Below, piece after piece: positions 7,805 through 16,745 of a stretch of DNA of 42,907 nt. This stretch comes from CAXSEF01 sp964236695 (lineage in GTDB: Bacteria; Pseudomonadota; Alphaproteobacteria; Acetobacterales; Acetobacteraceae), in the NCBI GenBank assembly GCA_964236695.1, contig CAXSFU010000026.1, positions 1 through 42,907 of the forward strand, given 5' to 3'. Positions within the stretch are counted from its first letter, which is position 1; each line of letters begins with the position of its first letter. The notes under the pieces were generated by a model. The model searched no databases and was not told the DNA's origin. It saw only the letters and a list, made by a program, of their open reading frames with translations. Position numbers and translations under genes: made by a program.

Positions 7805-9348
7805 GACCTCGCCCCCCGGGCAGCCGCAGCGCCCCCTGCCTGCGGCGCCCCGGACGGGAGCGCCGGCTCCTGCGCCACCGGTTCCCAGTCTTCCCGCGCG
7901 CCGATGCCGAGCCGCACGAAGCCTTCCAGCCGCGGGCCGTCGCCGCCGTAGCCGATGCCGCTGTAGCCCATGCGCGCCAGGGTCGCCGGGTGCGACACGT
8001 AGGCGCGCACCGCCATCGACCGCACGTCGTCGAACCACAGCCGCAGCCGCGCCGCATCGAGCCGCAGCCCGGCCGCCGTCCCGCCCGCCGCCCGCGGCGC
8101 GGCACCCGCGTCCAGCGTCCCCCCCGCCGCCCGCGCCAGCAGCGCGTCCTGCGCCGCGTCGCCCAGGCCTGCGAACCCGGCCGCCCCCGCCGCCGCGTCC
8201 AGCGTGGCGAGCCCCGCCGCGCACGCCGCGGCGTCCGGCGGCAGCTGCGCCATGCGCCAGCCGTCCCCCAGGCCCGCCGCCAGCACCGCGTCGACCCGCG
8301 CCGCCAGGTCGATCCGCGCCCTCCCGGGCTGCGGCACCACCCGGTCCAGCATCAGGCGCAGCGTCGCCATCTCCTGCTCCGACAGCACCCGCCCCGCCGC
8401 CGCCCGGTCCGGCCGCGCCCGCGCCAGCAGCACCGCGCGCGTCCGCGCGCTCACCCGGTCCGAGCCGAGCAGCGCCCGCCACGCCGCCCCGCCGTCCGTC
8501 CCGTCCGGGTGCGCCGACAGCCCCGCCACCGTGTCGCGGTGCGTCTCGCCCGGGTCCGCCCCGGGCATGTCCGGCGCGGCGTCCGGCGCGGCGAGGAAGG
8601 CGGCGATCAGGTCGGCCACCTCCGACGGCCGCTCGAGCGGCAGCAGGTGCCCCGCTCCGGCCAGCGTCGCCGTCCGCCAGCGCGCGAAAGCACATGTCAC
8701 CAGCCCGCGCTGCGCGTCCGCGCCCAGCGCGCCGTCCTCCGCCCCCGCCACCACCAGCGCCGGCGTGCGCAGCAGCCCCACCCGCGCCGCCCAGTCCTCG
8801 CGCGAGCCGTGCTCCAGCCACGCCCGCCACGCCCCGGGGTCCGCGCGCAGCACGTCCTCCACGGTGCGCGCCTCCACCGCGTCCGGCAGCGCCGCGCCGA
8901 CGTTGCGCGCCACGTATCCCGCAGCCTCCGCGAGGCTGCGGTCGGCGTCGCCGCGGAACCAGTCCAGCATCGCCGCCCGCTGCCTCGCCTCGATCGGCTC
9001 CGGGCCCGCGGGCGAGGCCGCCAGCAGCACCACCGCCGCCAGCCCTTCCAGCCCCGCCTCGCCATCCTCCGCGCGCCGCGCCAGCACCGCGGCCACCTTG
9101 CCGCCCATGCTGTGCCCGACCAGCGCCCAGCGCCGCGGCGCCTCTCGCCGCACCGCCGCCGCCACGTGGTCGGCCATCTCCGCCACCGTGCGCCCGCCGA
9201 GCCCGGCCGCGTCGCCGAATCCCGGCAGGTCGAGCGCCACGCAGCGCCGCGGCGCCAGGCGCTGCGCCACCTCGGTCCAGGCGCGGGCGCTGCCGCCCAG
9301 GAAGTGCAGCAGGAACAGGGTCGGGGCGGACAGGTCGGTCTGAGGCAT
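7801..9348 (-). CDS. Fusion: alpha/beta-hydrolase + Gluconate_2-dh3-like subunit
   Basis: This is a 515-residue two-part protein. Residues about 8-265 form an alpha/beta-hydrolase: the oxyanion segment LLHFLGG, the nucleophile elbow GHSMGG (Ser80), an acid in GAEDGAL and a His in GAGHLLPLE. After a linker, residues from about 290 (RALLGSDRVSARTR, then LSEQEMATLRLMLDRVVPQP) match the small-subunit family that accompanies GMC dehydrogenases (gluconate 2-dehydrogenase subunit 3). The GMC enzyme follows with a 4-base overlap, as expected for that partner. A hydrolase fused to this subunit is unusual and hints that ester or lactone hydrolysis is tied to the oxidation. The start ATG at 9348 has no clear ribosome site. 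Confidence 0.8.
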   Translation of the reverse strand: MPQTDLSAPTLFLLHFLGGSARAWTEVAQRLAPRRCVALDLPGFGDAAGLGGRTVAEMADHVAAAVRREAPRRWALVGHSMGGKVAAVLARRAEDGEAGLEGLAAVVLLAASPAGPEPIEARQRAAMLDWFRGDADRSLAEAAGYVARNVGAALPDAVEARTVEDVLRADPGAWRAWLEHGSREDWAARVGLLRTPALVVAGAEDGALGADAQRGLVTCAFARWRTATLAGAGHLLPLERPSEVADLIAAFLAAPDAAPDMPGADPGETHRDTVAGLSAHPDGTDGGAAWRALLGSDRVSARTRAVLLARARPDRAAAGRVLSEQEMATLRLMLDRVVPQPGRARIDLAARVDAVLAAGLGDGWRMAQLPPDAAACAAGLATLDAAAGAAGFAGLGDAAQDALLARAAGGTLDAGAAPRAAGGTAAGLRLDAARLRLWFDDVRSMAVRAYVSHPATLARMGYSGIGYGGDGPRLEGFVRLGIGAREDWEPVAQEPALPSGAPQAGGAAAARGARS

Positions 9349-9387
9349 CGCACGCAGGTGGCGCCGGGGCGCGCGATGGCTAGGGCG

Positions 9388-9521
9388 AGGCAGGCAAGGC
9401 CGGGCTCTGCCCGGACCCGCCAAAGGGCCGAGCCCTTTGGAAACCCTCTACTTAAGGAATGGATTCCAAAGGCTTGCCTTTGGCGGAGTTTGAGGCACAG
9501 CCTCGACCTTGCTTCGCTTCC
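9388..9521. repeat. Type A repeat, copy A3
   Basis: The outer hairpin is CCGGGCTCTGCCCGG. Inner arms GCCCTTTGGAAACC and GGATTCCAAAGGC surround the centre CTACTTAAGGAAT, and the right end is CCTTGCTTCGCTTCCC. It provides the final 24 or so codons and the TAG (9448-9450) of the MFS gene. Confidence 0.88.
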
Positions 9522-10791
9522 CGACGACGAACACCGCCACGCACCCCGCCCCCGACAGCACCGCCAGCGGCAGCAGGCCCAGCGGGTAGCTCCCGGTCGC
9601 GTCCTTGATGGCGCCCAGCAGCGTGGAGCCCACCAGGCCGCCGATGTTGCCGACCGCGTTGATCTGCGCGATGCCCACGGCGGCGCCGGCGGCGCCGAGC
9701 CATTCCGTCGCCAGCGCCCAGAACGGCCCCTTGACCATGTAGGTGGCGCTCACCGCCAGGCACAGGATCAGCATCGTCGGGGCGAGCGAGCGGGTCAGCA
9801 CCGCCGACAGCAGGCTCGCCGCCAGCAGGCCGAGCGGCAGGCCGGTGTGCCACACGCGCTCGCGCCGCAGGTCGGAGGAGCGCCCCCACAGCACCATCAG
9901 CACCGAGGCGATGCCGAACGGCAGCATGTTCAAAAGCCCGGTCTCGATCAGGCCCAGGCCGAAGGAGCGGATGATCTGCGGCTGCCACAGCGACAGGCAC
10001 TGGCTGGCCCCGGACGCGCCGGCATAGACCAGCGACGCCGCCAGCGTGCGCCGGTCCGACAGCACCCGCCACAGCGGAACGTGCGCGGCCGGACCCGCGG
10101 CCTGCGCGCGCTCCCCGGCCAGGCGCCGCGTCAGCCAGTCGCGCTGCGCCTCGTCCAGCCAGGCGGCGCGCTCCGGCCTGTCGGTCAGCACGAACAGGGC
10201 GGCGAGGCCGAGCAGCACCGCCGGCGCCGCCTCCGCCAGGAACATCCACTGCCAGCCGCGCAGCCCGAGCAGGCCGTCGGTCTGCAGCAGCGCCGCCGAG
10301 ACCGGCGAGCCCACGAAGGAGGACACCGGGATCGCCACCATGAAGATCGCGACGATGCGGCCGCGGTACTCGCGGGGGAACCAGTGGGTCAGGTGGAGGA
10401 TCACGCCGGGGAAGAACCCGGCCTCTGCCGCGCCCAGCAGCAGGCGGGCCGCGTAGAACGAGTAGGGTCCGACGACCAGGGCCATGCCGGCCGAGGCCAG
10501 CCCCCAGGTGACGAGGATGCGCGCGATCCACAGCCGCGCGCCGACCTTCTCCAGCGCGATGTTGCTGGGCACCTCGAACAGCACGTAGGTCAGGTAGAAC
10601 AGCCCGCCGCCGAGCCCGAACGCGGACGGCGACAGGCCGATGTCCGCGTTCATCTGCAGGGCGGCGAAGCCCGCGTTCACCCGGTCCACGAAGGCCACGA
10701 AGTAGCCCAGCATCAGGAACGGCACGACCCGCAGCGCCACCTGCCGCATGGTGCGCCGCTCGATCTCCGGCCGTGCGTCCGCCTGCCTCAT
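9448..10791 (-). CDS. MFS transporter, anion:cation symporter (ACS) type
   Basis: This 447-residue major facilitator has 12 predicted hydrophobic helices. Typical ACS-family features include YFVAFVDRVNAGFAALQMN near the N-terminus, a first-half segment AAEAGFFPGVILHLTHWFP and FREYRGR-like loops. Relatives import organic acids, aromatic acids and sugar acids with protons. The ATG at 10791 has GGGGAGAA upstream. The C-terminal tail VPQTPPKASLWNPFLK is the translation of repeat A3, so the original terminus was probably replaced or extended. It lies between OprB and the hydrolase/GMC pair on one strand, which suggests it imports the substrate or product of that enzyme pair. Confidence 0.87.
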   Translation of the reverse strand: MRQADARPEIERRTMRQVALRVVPFLMLGYFVAFVDRVNAGFAALQMNADIGLSPSAFGLGGGLFYLTYVLFEVPSNIALEKVGARLWIARILVTWGLASAGMALVVGPYSFYAARLLLGAAEAGFFPGVILHLTHWFPREYRGRIVAIFMVAIPVSSFVGSPVSAALLQTDGLLGLRGWQWMFLAEAAPAVLLGLAALFVLTDRPERAAWLDEAQRDWLTRRLAGERAQAAGPAAHVPLWRVLSDRRTLAASLVYAGASGASQCLSLWQPQIIRSFGLGLIETGLLNMLPFGIASVLMVLWGRSSDLRRERVWHTGLPLGLLAASLLSAVLTRSLAPTMLILCLAVSATYMVKGPFWALATEWLGAAGAAVGIAQINAVGNIGGLVGSTLLGAIKDATGSYPLGLLPLAVLSGAGCVAVFVVGKRSKVEAVPQTPPKASLWNPFLK

Positions 10792-10860
10792 CGCGTTCTC
10801 CCCGGGCCACGCTCGCCCCGGCCGGGTGGCGGCGCAAGCCCGGCCCGCCGGCCGACACGC

Positions 10861-12432
10861 TCAGAACGTGATGTTGGTCCTGATGCCGAACACCGCCTCG
10901 TTGCCGACCCTGCGCCCCGGCACCAGCGGGTTCGCGATGCCGCCGCCGGGCGTGTAGACGTACTGGAAGTCCGGCTGCAGCAGCAGCCACGGTGCCGCCT
11001 GGTACTGGTAGGTCAGCTCCAGGAAGCTCTCGCTCGAGCGCACCGGCACCGCGCCGTTCAGCGCGGCGTTGTCCGTGTCGTAGCCGCTGGCGCTGGAGCT
11101 GACCTTGGCCAGCCCGTAGCCGAGCCCGACGGAGTCGTTGTCGCGCCCCGGCAGCGGCGCCTTCAGGGTGACGCCGGCGTTGAGGCTGAAGTTGGCCAGG
11201 TTGCGGTCGCTCGGCCCGCCCATGATGCGGGCGAACACGCCCACCGAGCGCGGCCCGTCCGCCGACGGCCGCCACACCATCTGGTCCACTACGCCGTACA
11301 CGCTGTAGTTGCCGCGATGGCCGCGCGCCACGCCGTTGGACGCCACGTTCGCCAGCGACAGCCCGTCGGTGCCGATGCGCTGGTCGGGGAAGCTCGCCGT
11401 GTCGTACCAGAAGCCGAGCTTGTAGGTCCCAGGCAGCCCGCCGGGGGCGCCGCCGCGGTCCATGTCGCCGATCGCCGGCTGGTTGATCGCGTACTGCACC
11501 TCGCCGATCGCCAGCGCCCCGGTGCCGGTGCTGAACGCGGTGCCGGACTGCGCCGCGCCCCTGATCTGGAAGTCGTCGTAGAACGGGCCGCCCGCAGGGT
11601 TGTCGTCGAACACGCCGGCCAGCACCGAAACGTTGTGCGCCGGCACGAAGCGCGCGCGCACGCCGAGCGAGGACAGCGGATACGCCGGCCCGCCCGCGTA
11701 CAGGTCGACCGACGGCACCAGCGGCCAGCCCATCGCCGTGTTGATGAACAGCCCGGAATACGTGCTGCCGATGAACTCCTGGTCCAGGCTCTGCTGGCCC
11801 ACCTTGACGTCGAGGTTGCCGCTCAGCGCGCTCTGCTGGAACCAGATCTCCCACAGACGCGTGGAGCGCTGCGCCTCGATGCCGCTCGTCGTCTGCAGCG
11901 ACGCCAGGTTGTCGGCGGCGAAGTAGCGGCCGTGGATCTGGAACGCGCTGACGTTGAAGATCCCGCCCTGCAGGCCGAACGCCTTGCCGGTGTCGACCCC
12001 CAGGCTCATCGTCGTCAGCCCGTTGTAGGCGGCACCCCGGTGCAGCCCGCCGGTGGCGTTGCCGAACAGCTCGTCGCTTTCCTGCAGCCCCAGCGCCACC
12101 CCGTAGCGCCCGAGGAAGGTCCGCACCCCGTACAGGTCGCCCAGCAGGCTGGAGCGCGACGCGTTGAACAGCCCGGTGGTGAAGCCCGGCTCGAACGGCG
12201 AGGGGCCGGTGCCGGGCGGGCTGGTGCTGTCGCCGGGGCCGGGGATCGGGTTCTGCTGGCCGGACGGCGCCGCGTCCGGCGTGGCCTGCGCATTCGGGGC
12301 CTGCGCGCCCACCGCCTGGGCCCCCGAAGCCGGCTGGGCCAGCGCGGCCCCGCCCTGCGCCGCCCAGCCCAGCAGGACCAGCGCGAGCCAGGATGCGGGG
12401 CGGGCGACGGCGGGAAGGTCATGTCCGTGCAA
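10861..12432 (-). CDS. Carbohydrate-selective outer membrane porin, OprB family
   Basis: This 523-residue protein has a signal peptide (hydrophobic SWLALVLLGWAAQ, cleavage near ALAQ), a low-complexity Ala/Pro/Gln linker, and an OprB barrel. The barrel carries the expected segments: an ELFGN-like start, LGVDTGKAFGLQGGIF, LWEIWFQQS, a GQQSLDQEF motif and the final strand ending GIRTNITF with terminal Phe. Such porins admit sugars or related small solutes. The start is TTG at 12432 with GGAG seven bases upstream; the nearby ATG at 12422 is in another frame. It is 69 bases before the MFS gene and likely heads that operon. Confidence 0.88.
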   Translation of the reverse strand: MHGHDLPAVARPASWLALVLLGWAAQGGAALAQPASGAQAVGAQAPNAQATPDAAPSGQQNPIPGPGDSTSPPGTGPSPFEPGFTTGLFNASRSSLLGDLYGVRTFLGRYGVALGLQESDELFGNATGGLHRGAAYNGLTTMSLGVDTGKAFGLQGGIFNVSAFQIHGRYFAADNLASLQTTSGIEAQRSTRLWEIWFQQSALSGNLDVKVGQQSLDQEFIGSTYSGLFINTAMGWPLVPSVDLYAGGPAYPLSSLGVRARFVPAHNVSVLAGVFDDNPAGGPFYDDFQIRGAAQSGTAFSTGTGALAIGEVQYAINQPAIGDMDRGGAPGGLPGTYKLGFWYDTASFPDQRIGTDGLSLANVASNGVARGHRGNYSVYGVVDQMVWRPSADGPRSVGVFARIMGGPSDRNLANFSLNAGVTLKAPLPGRDNDSVGLGYGLAKVSSSASGYDTDNAALNGAVPVRSSESFLELTYQYQAAPWLLLQPDFQYVYTPGGGIANPLVPGRRVGNEAVFGIRTNITF

Positions 12433-12473
12433 CGCGGAACTCCTGGCGGGAGCGGAACGAGCCGCGTCCTAGA

Positions 12474-12496
12474 TGCGAATAATTCTCACTATCAAC
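12474..12496. promoter_or_regulatory. Fur-type iron box before the TonB-dependent receptor
   Basis: The core GAATAATTC (12477-12485) is a perfect palindrome inside GCGAATAATTCTCACTATCA, close to the GAGAATTATTCTC-like Fur consensus and in an AT-rich patch. The box is about 200 bases before the chosen receptor start. It could also affect the divergent porin gene, whose start is about 45 bases away. Confidence 0.65.
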
Positions 12497-12697
12497 ATCG
12501 CCGGATCATCGTCAAGCCGGCGCCGCCGCGCCGCGCCGGGCCCGCCGGCCGGGTCCCCGCCTGCGTGGTACGTCGGCAACAAGCCCGGCGCCGCACCCGT
12601 CTTGGGAGATTTTCCACCCGGGATCGGGAAACCTTGGCCTGTCCCCGCCCGGTGCATGCCCCTAGGCAGGACGGCGAACGCTCAGCGGATTTGCCCC

Positions 12698-15187
12698 ATG
12701 GCTCCTCGCCCACCACACCGCGCCCCCGCCGCGCCCGTGCCCGCCGCGCGGGCATCCTCCGCGCCCGTGCCCGCCCTGCCGGCGCGCGCCGAGGCGGCGC
12801 ACCGCCGGGTGCTGCCCGCGCTGCTCGCGGCCGCCGCCCTGGCGCTGGTCCTGCCGCCGCACGCCGCGCGCGCGCAGAGCCAGGCGCCCGCCAGCGTGCC
12901 GCCGAGCCCGGCCGCCCAGCCGGCGTCCGGCGTCACCACCCTGCCCAACGTCAACATCATCGGCTCCACGCCGCTGCCCGGCTCCGGCCTGGACCGCGAC
13001 AAGGTGCCGGAGGAGACCAACGTGCTGACCGGGCGCGACCTGTCGCGCGACGGCTACCCCGACGCCCTGCGCGCGCTCGACGAGAACGTCGGCGGCGTCA
13101 CGCTCGACAGCGCGTCCGGCAACCAGTTCCAGCCGAGCCTGCTGTACCACGGCTTCAACGCCTCGCCGCTGCAGGGCAACGCCCAGGGCATCGCCGTCTA
13201 CCTCGACGGCGAGCGCTTCAACCAGGCGTTCGGCGACACGGTGAACTTCGACCTGATCCCAGACGTCGCCATCGACCGGCTCACCATCGAGGGCTCCAAC
13301 CCGGTGTTCGGCCTGAACGCCATCGGCGGCTCGCTCGACGTGCAGACCAAGGACGGCTTCCGCACCCACGGCGGCGAGATCGACGTGCTCGGCGGCTCGT
13401 TCGGCCAGGTCGAGGGCCAGCTCCAGTACGGCCGGCAGAGCGCGGACGGCCACCAGTCGTTCTACGTCGCCGGCACCGCCTTGCACCAGGACGGCTGGCG
13501 CGACCTGCAGTCCAGCGACATCCACAACATCTTCGGCGACTACGGCGTGCGCACCGACGCCGCCGAGGTCCACCTCAAGATCACCGCCGCCGACAACGTC
13601 CTCAACGGCCCCGGCACCGCGCCGGTCGAGCTGCTCCGGGCCGACCGCGCCGCGCAGTTCACCGCGCCGAACCTGATCGCCAACAGGTACGTCAACGTCA
13701 ACCTGTCCGGCTCCTACGACCTCAGCGACACCACCTCGCTGCAGGCGGTCGCGTACTACGACTACTTCCAGCAGCGCGTGGTCAACGGCAACACCGCCAA
13801 CGACGCGCCCTGCAACGACGGCTCCGGCCTGCTCTGCTCGGACCCGGGCACGCCGTCCGCCACGCGCTTCGGCGCCGCCATCCCCGACTTCCTCGACGGC
13901 GGCCCGTACTCGGAGCTGGACGACCAGACCACCAACACCAACGGCTACGGCGCCTCGCTGCAGGTCACCAACACGAACCGCGTGTTCGGCCTGCCCAACC
14001 ACGTCGTCGCCGGCGGCTCCTTCGACGGCGCGCAGACCACCTTCGGCGCCACAGCGTTCCTCGGCGGCCTGACCGCGGACCGCGCCTTCTCCGGGCCGGG
14101 GATCGTGATCGACGAGCCCGGCCAGAACTCGCCGGTGCGCGTGGCCACCACCAACAGCTACTTCGGCCTGTTCGCCTCCGACACGATCGACATCACCCCG
14201 CGCCTCGCCGTCACCGTGTCCGGCCGCTTCAACAACGCAGAGATCGACCTCGACGACCTCGGCAACCCCGGCGACCAGGGCGAGAACGGCGCCCTGTCCG
14301 GCCAGCACTCCTTCAGCCGCTTCAACCCCGGCGTCGGCGCCACCTACCGCATCGCGCCCTGGCTGTCCGCCTACGCCGGCTACTTCGAGGCCAACCGCGC
14401 GCCCACGCCGGCGGAGCTGAGCTGCGCCGACCCGGGCGCGCCCTGCTCGCTGGCCAACTTCTTCGTGGGCGACCCCGACCTCAAGCAGGTGGTCTCGCAC
14501 ACCGTCGAGACCGGCCTGCGCGGCCAGTACAGGCTCCGCCCCGACACCACGATCGGCTACAACCTCGGCCTGTTCCGCGCCGTGCTCGACGACGACATCG
14601 CGTTCATCAACTCCGCGACCCTGGGCCGCGCCTACTTCTCCAACGTCGGCCAGACCCGGCGCCAGGGCGTGGACGCCACCGCGAGCTACACCGACCGCCG
14701 CTGGTTCGCCTACGCCAGCTACACCTACACCGACGCCACCTACCAGTCCGGTTTCACCGAGGGCTCCGGCTCCAACCCGCAGGCCGACGCGAACGGCAAC
14801 ATCACCGTGCGCCCCGGCAACCGCCTGCCCGGCATCCCCGCCCACCAGGTCAAGCTCGGCGCCAACTACCAGGTCACCCCCGCCTGGAACATCGGCGCCA
14901 CCGCGATCGCCGCCAGCGGCCAGGTGCTGTTCGGCGACGAGGCCAACCTCACGCCGCACCTGCCCGCCTACTTCACGCTGAACCTCAACACCACCTTCCA
15001 GCTCACGAGGAACGTCCAGCTGTTCGCGCTCGCCCGCAACATCACCAACCAGAAATACTACACCTTCGGAACGTTCTCGCCGACCTCGTCGGTGTTCCTG
15101 TCCCAGGCGCCCGGCGCCAGCAACCCGCGCTCCTACAGCATCGCGGCGCCGGTCGCGGGCTTCGGCGGGGTCCGCGTCACCTTCTAG
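12698..15187 (+). CDS. TonB-dependent outer membrane receptor
   Basis: This protein of about 829 residues has a long N-terminal region, a signal-type hydrophobic stretch (VLPALLAAAALALVLPP, cleavage near ARAQ), a plug domain with VYLDGERFNQ and LTIEGSNPVFGLNAIGGSLDVQTKDG, and a 22-strand barrel ending GGVRVTF. It imports a ligand using TonB energy. The Fur box upstream suggests an iron-chelate substrate, but the ligand cannot be read. No RBS is visible before the ATG at 12698. The frame is open further upstream, so the start is uncertain; an ATG at 12656 or a codon nearer the hydrophobic core are alternatives. No tonB/exbBD genes are nearby. Confidence 0.85.
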   Translation: MAPRPPHRAPAAPVPAARASSAPVPALPARAEAAHRRVLPALLAAAALALVLPPHAARAQSQAPASVPPSPAAQPASGVTTLPNVNIIGSTPLPGSGLDRDKVPEETNVLTGRDLSRDGYPDALRALDENVGGVTLDSASGNQFQPSLLYHGFNASPLQGNAQGIAVYLDGERFNQAFGDTVNFDLIPDVAIDRLTIEGSNPVFGLNAIGGSLDVQTKDGFRTHGGEIDVLGGSFGQVEGQLQYGRQSADGHQSFYVAGTALHQDGWRDLQSSDIHNIFGDYGVRTDAAEVHLKITAADNVLNGPGTAPVELLRADRAAQFTAPNLIANRYVNVNLSGSYDLSDTTSLQAVAYYDYFQQRVVNGNTANDAPCNDGSGLLCSDPGTPSATRFGAAIPDFLDGGPYSELDDQTTNTNGYGASLQVTNTNRVFGLPNHVVAGGSFDGAQTTFGATAFLGGLTADRAFSGPGIVIDEPGQNSPVRVATTNSYFGLFASDTIDITPRLAVTVSGRFNNAEIDLDDLGNPGDQGENGALSGQHSFSRFNPGVGATYRIAPWLSAYAGYFEANRAPTPAELSCADPGAPCSLANFFVGDPDLKQVVSHTVETGLRGQYRLRPDTTIGYNLGLFRAVLDDDIAFINSATLGRAYFSNVGQTRRQGVDATASYTDRRWFAYASYTYTDATYQSGFTEGSGSNPQADANGNITVRPGNRLPGIPAHQVKLGANYQVTPAWNIGATAIAASGQVLFGDEANLTPHLPAYFTLNLNTTFQLTRNVQLFALARNITNQKYYTFGTFSPTSSVFLSQAPGASNPRSYSIAAPVAGFGGVRVTF

Positions 15188-15195
15188 GCGGCCAC

Positions 15196-15352
15196 GAAGG
15201 AAGGCCAGGGGCTCTGCCCCTGGACCCCGCCAAAGGCCGAGCCTTTGGAAACCTCGACGGGGGTTCCTCTTTTCGGAGGCCGGGTCCAGGGGCGGCTCGC
15301 TCCCCGCCTTCAAGCAGGGGCGGGTCCAGGGCAGAGCCCTGGCCTTCCTTCC
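15196..15352. repeat. Type A repeat, copy A4, with a nested 20-base hairpin
   Basis: The left half is canonical (GAAGGAAGGCCAGGGGCTCTGCCCCTGG, CCGCCAAAGGCCGAGCCTTTGG). The right half carries a short palindromic insert, CCCCGCCTTCAAGCAGGGG, at 15302-15320. The element lies between the receptor and the protease gene. Confidence 0.85.
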
Positions 15353-15395
15353 CGTCCCACCCCATGTCCGGCCCACCCCACCCCGGACGCCCCCG

Positions 15396-16634
15396 ATGCC
15401 CCTGCTCCTCGCCGCCTTCCTCGTGTGCGCCTGCCTGCGCGAGGCCGTCTCGCTCTGGCTCCTGCGCCGCCAGGCCGCGTCCGCGCTGCGCCACCGCGGC
15501 GCCGTGCCGCCCGACTTCGCCGCCACCGTCACCGCCCGCGAGCACGCCACCGCCGCCGACTACACCGTCGCCCGCGCCCGCACCGCCGCCGCCGGCGGCC
15601 TGCTCGACCTGGCCGTCACCGCCGGCTGGGTGCTCGGCGGCCTCGACCTGCTCGCCGGCGTCGTGGACCGCCACATCGCCTCGCCGCTGGCGCGCGACGT
15701 CGCCCTCGTGGCCGGCATGACCGTGATCGGCGCGCTGCTGTCGCTGCCGCTGCGGGCGTATGCCACGCTGGTCGTCGAGCAGCGCTTCGGCTTCAACCGC
15801 ACCACGCCGCGCCTGCTCTGCGCCGACACCCTGCGCGCGGCGGGCCTCGCCGCCGTCCTCGGCCTGCCGCTGCTCGCCGCCCTGTTCTTCGTGATGCGCA
15901 ACGCGTCCGGCCTGTGGTGGCTGTGGGCCTGGGCCGGCACGGTGGCGCTCATGCTGTGTGCGCCCACGCTCGCCACCCGGGTCGTCATGCCGCTGTTCAA
16001 CCGCTTCGAGCCGCTGTCCGACCCGATGCTGGCCGCGCGCATCGAGGCCCTGCTCGCCCGCTGCGGGTTCGCAAGCTCGGGGCTGTTCACCATGGACGCG
16101 TCGCGCCGCTCGTCGCACGGCAACGCGTTCTTCACCGGCTTCGGGCGCAGCAAGCGCATCGTGCTGTTCGACACCCTGCTCGCCAGCCAGAGCCCGGAGG
16201 AGGTCGAGGCCGTCGTCGCCCACGAGCTGGGCCACTTCCGCCACCGCCACGTGCTGTTCGGCATGGCGCGCGGCGCCGTCACCCTGCTGGCGGGCTTCGC
16301 CGCCGTCGGCTGGCTGTGCCGCCAGCCCTGGCTCACCGCCGGCTTCGGCTTCGCGCATCACGGCGAGGCCACCGCGCTGGTCGCCGCCAACCTGCTGGTC
16401 GGCCTCGTCTCGCCGGCCCTCGGCCTCGCGTCCAACGCCCTGTCGCGCCGCCACGAGTTCCAGGCCGACGACTACGCCCGCCGCCAGGTCGGCGCGGGCC
16501 CGATGATCTCCGCGCTGACCAGGCTGTCGCGCGACAACGCCGGCACGCTCACCCCGGACCCGCTGTACGCCCTGGTGAACTACAGCCACCCGCCGGTGCC
16601 GGAGCGCATCGCCCAGCTGCGCGCGGCGGCCTGA
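15396..16634 (+). CDS. M48 family zinc metalloprotease, Ste24/CAAX-protease type
   Basis: This 412-residue membrane protease has several N-terminal hydrophobic helices, the zinc motif HELGH (residues 276-280) and a downstream RRHEFQADDYARR segment providing the third zinc ligand. Ste24-type features include VVEQRFGFNRTTP and NAFFTGFGRSKRIVLFDTLL. Bacterial relatives act in membrane-protein quality control or peptide processing. The start ATG has no clear ribosome site, but the protein begins at the expected distance from the conserved core. Neighbours give no further clue. Confidence 0.88.
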   Translation: MPLLLAAFLVCACLREAVSLWLLRRQAASALRHRGAVPPDFAATVTAREHATAADYTVARARTAAAGGLLDLAVTAGWVLGGLDLLAGVVDRHIASPLARDVALVAGMTVIGALLSLPLRAYATLVVEQRFGFNRTTPRLLCADTLRAAGLAAVLGLPLLAALFFVMRNASGLWWLWAWAGTVALMLCAPTLATRVVMPLFNRFEPLSDPMLAARIEALLARCGFASSGLFTMDASRRSSHGNAFFTGFGRSKRIVLFDTLLASQSPEEVEAVVAHELGHFRHRHVLFGMARGAVTLLAGFAAVGWLCRQPWLTAGFGFAHHGEATALVAANLLVGLVSPALGLASNALSRRHEFQADDYARRQVGAGPMISALTRLSRDNAGTLTPDPLYALVNYSHPPVPERIAQLRAAA

Positions 16635-16745
16635 GCCGCGGGGCGGCGCGCGGCGTCGCGTCCGCCCCGCCTGCCACGCGCCCCGCCTGCCGCCCCGGTG
16701 CGGCGGGCCGTCCGCCATCCTCCTCTCCGACCGGAAAGCCCCCGC

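Noticed and set aside
12560..12697. Possible cobalamin riboswitch before the TonB-dependent receptor
   Set aside because: The conserved B12-box elements are not present. The Fur-type box is a better-supported signal.
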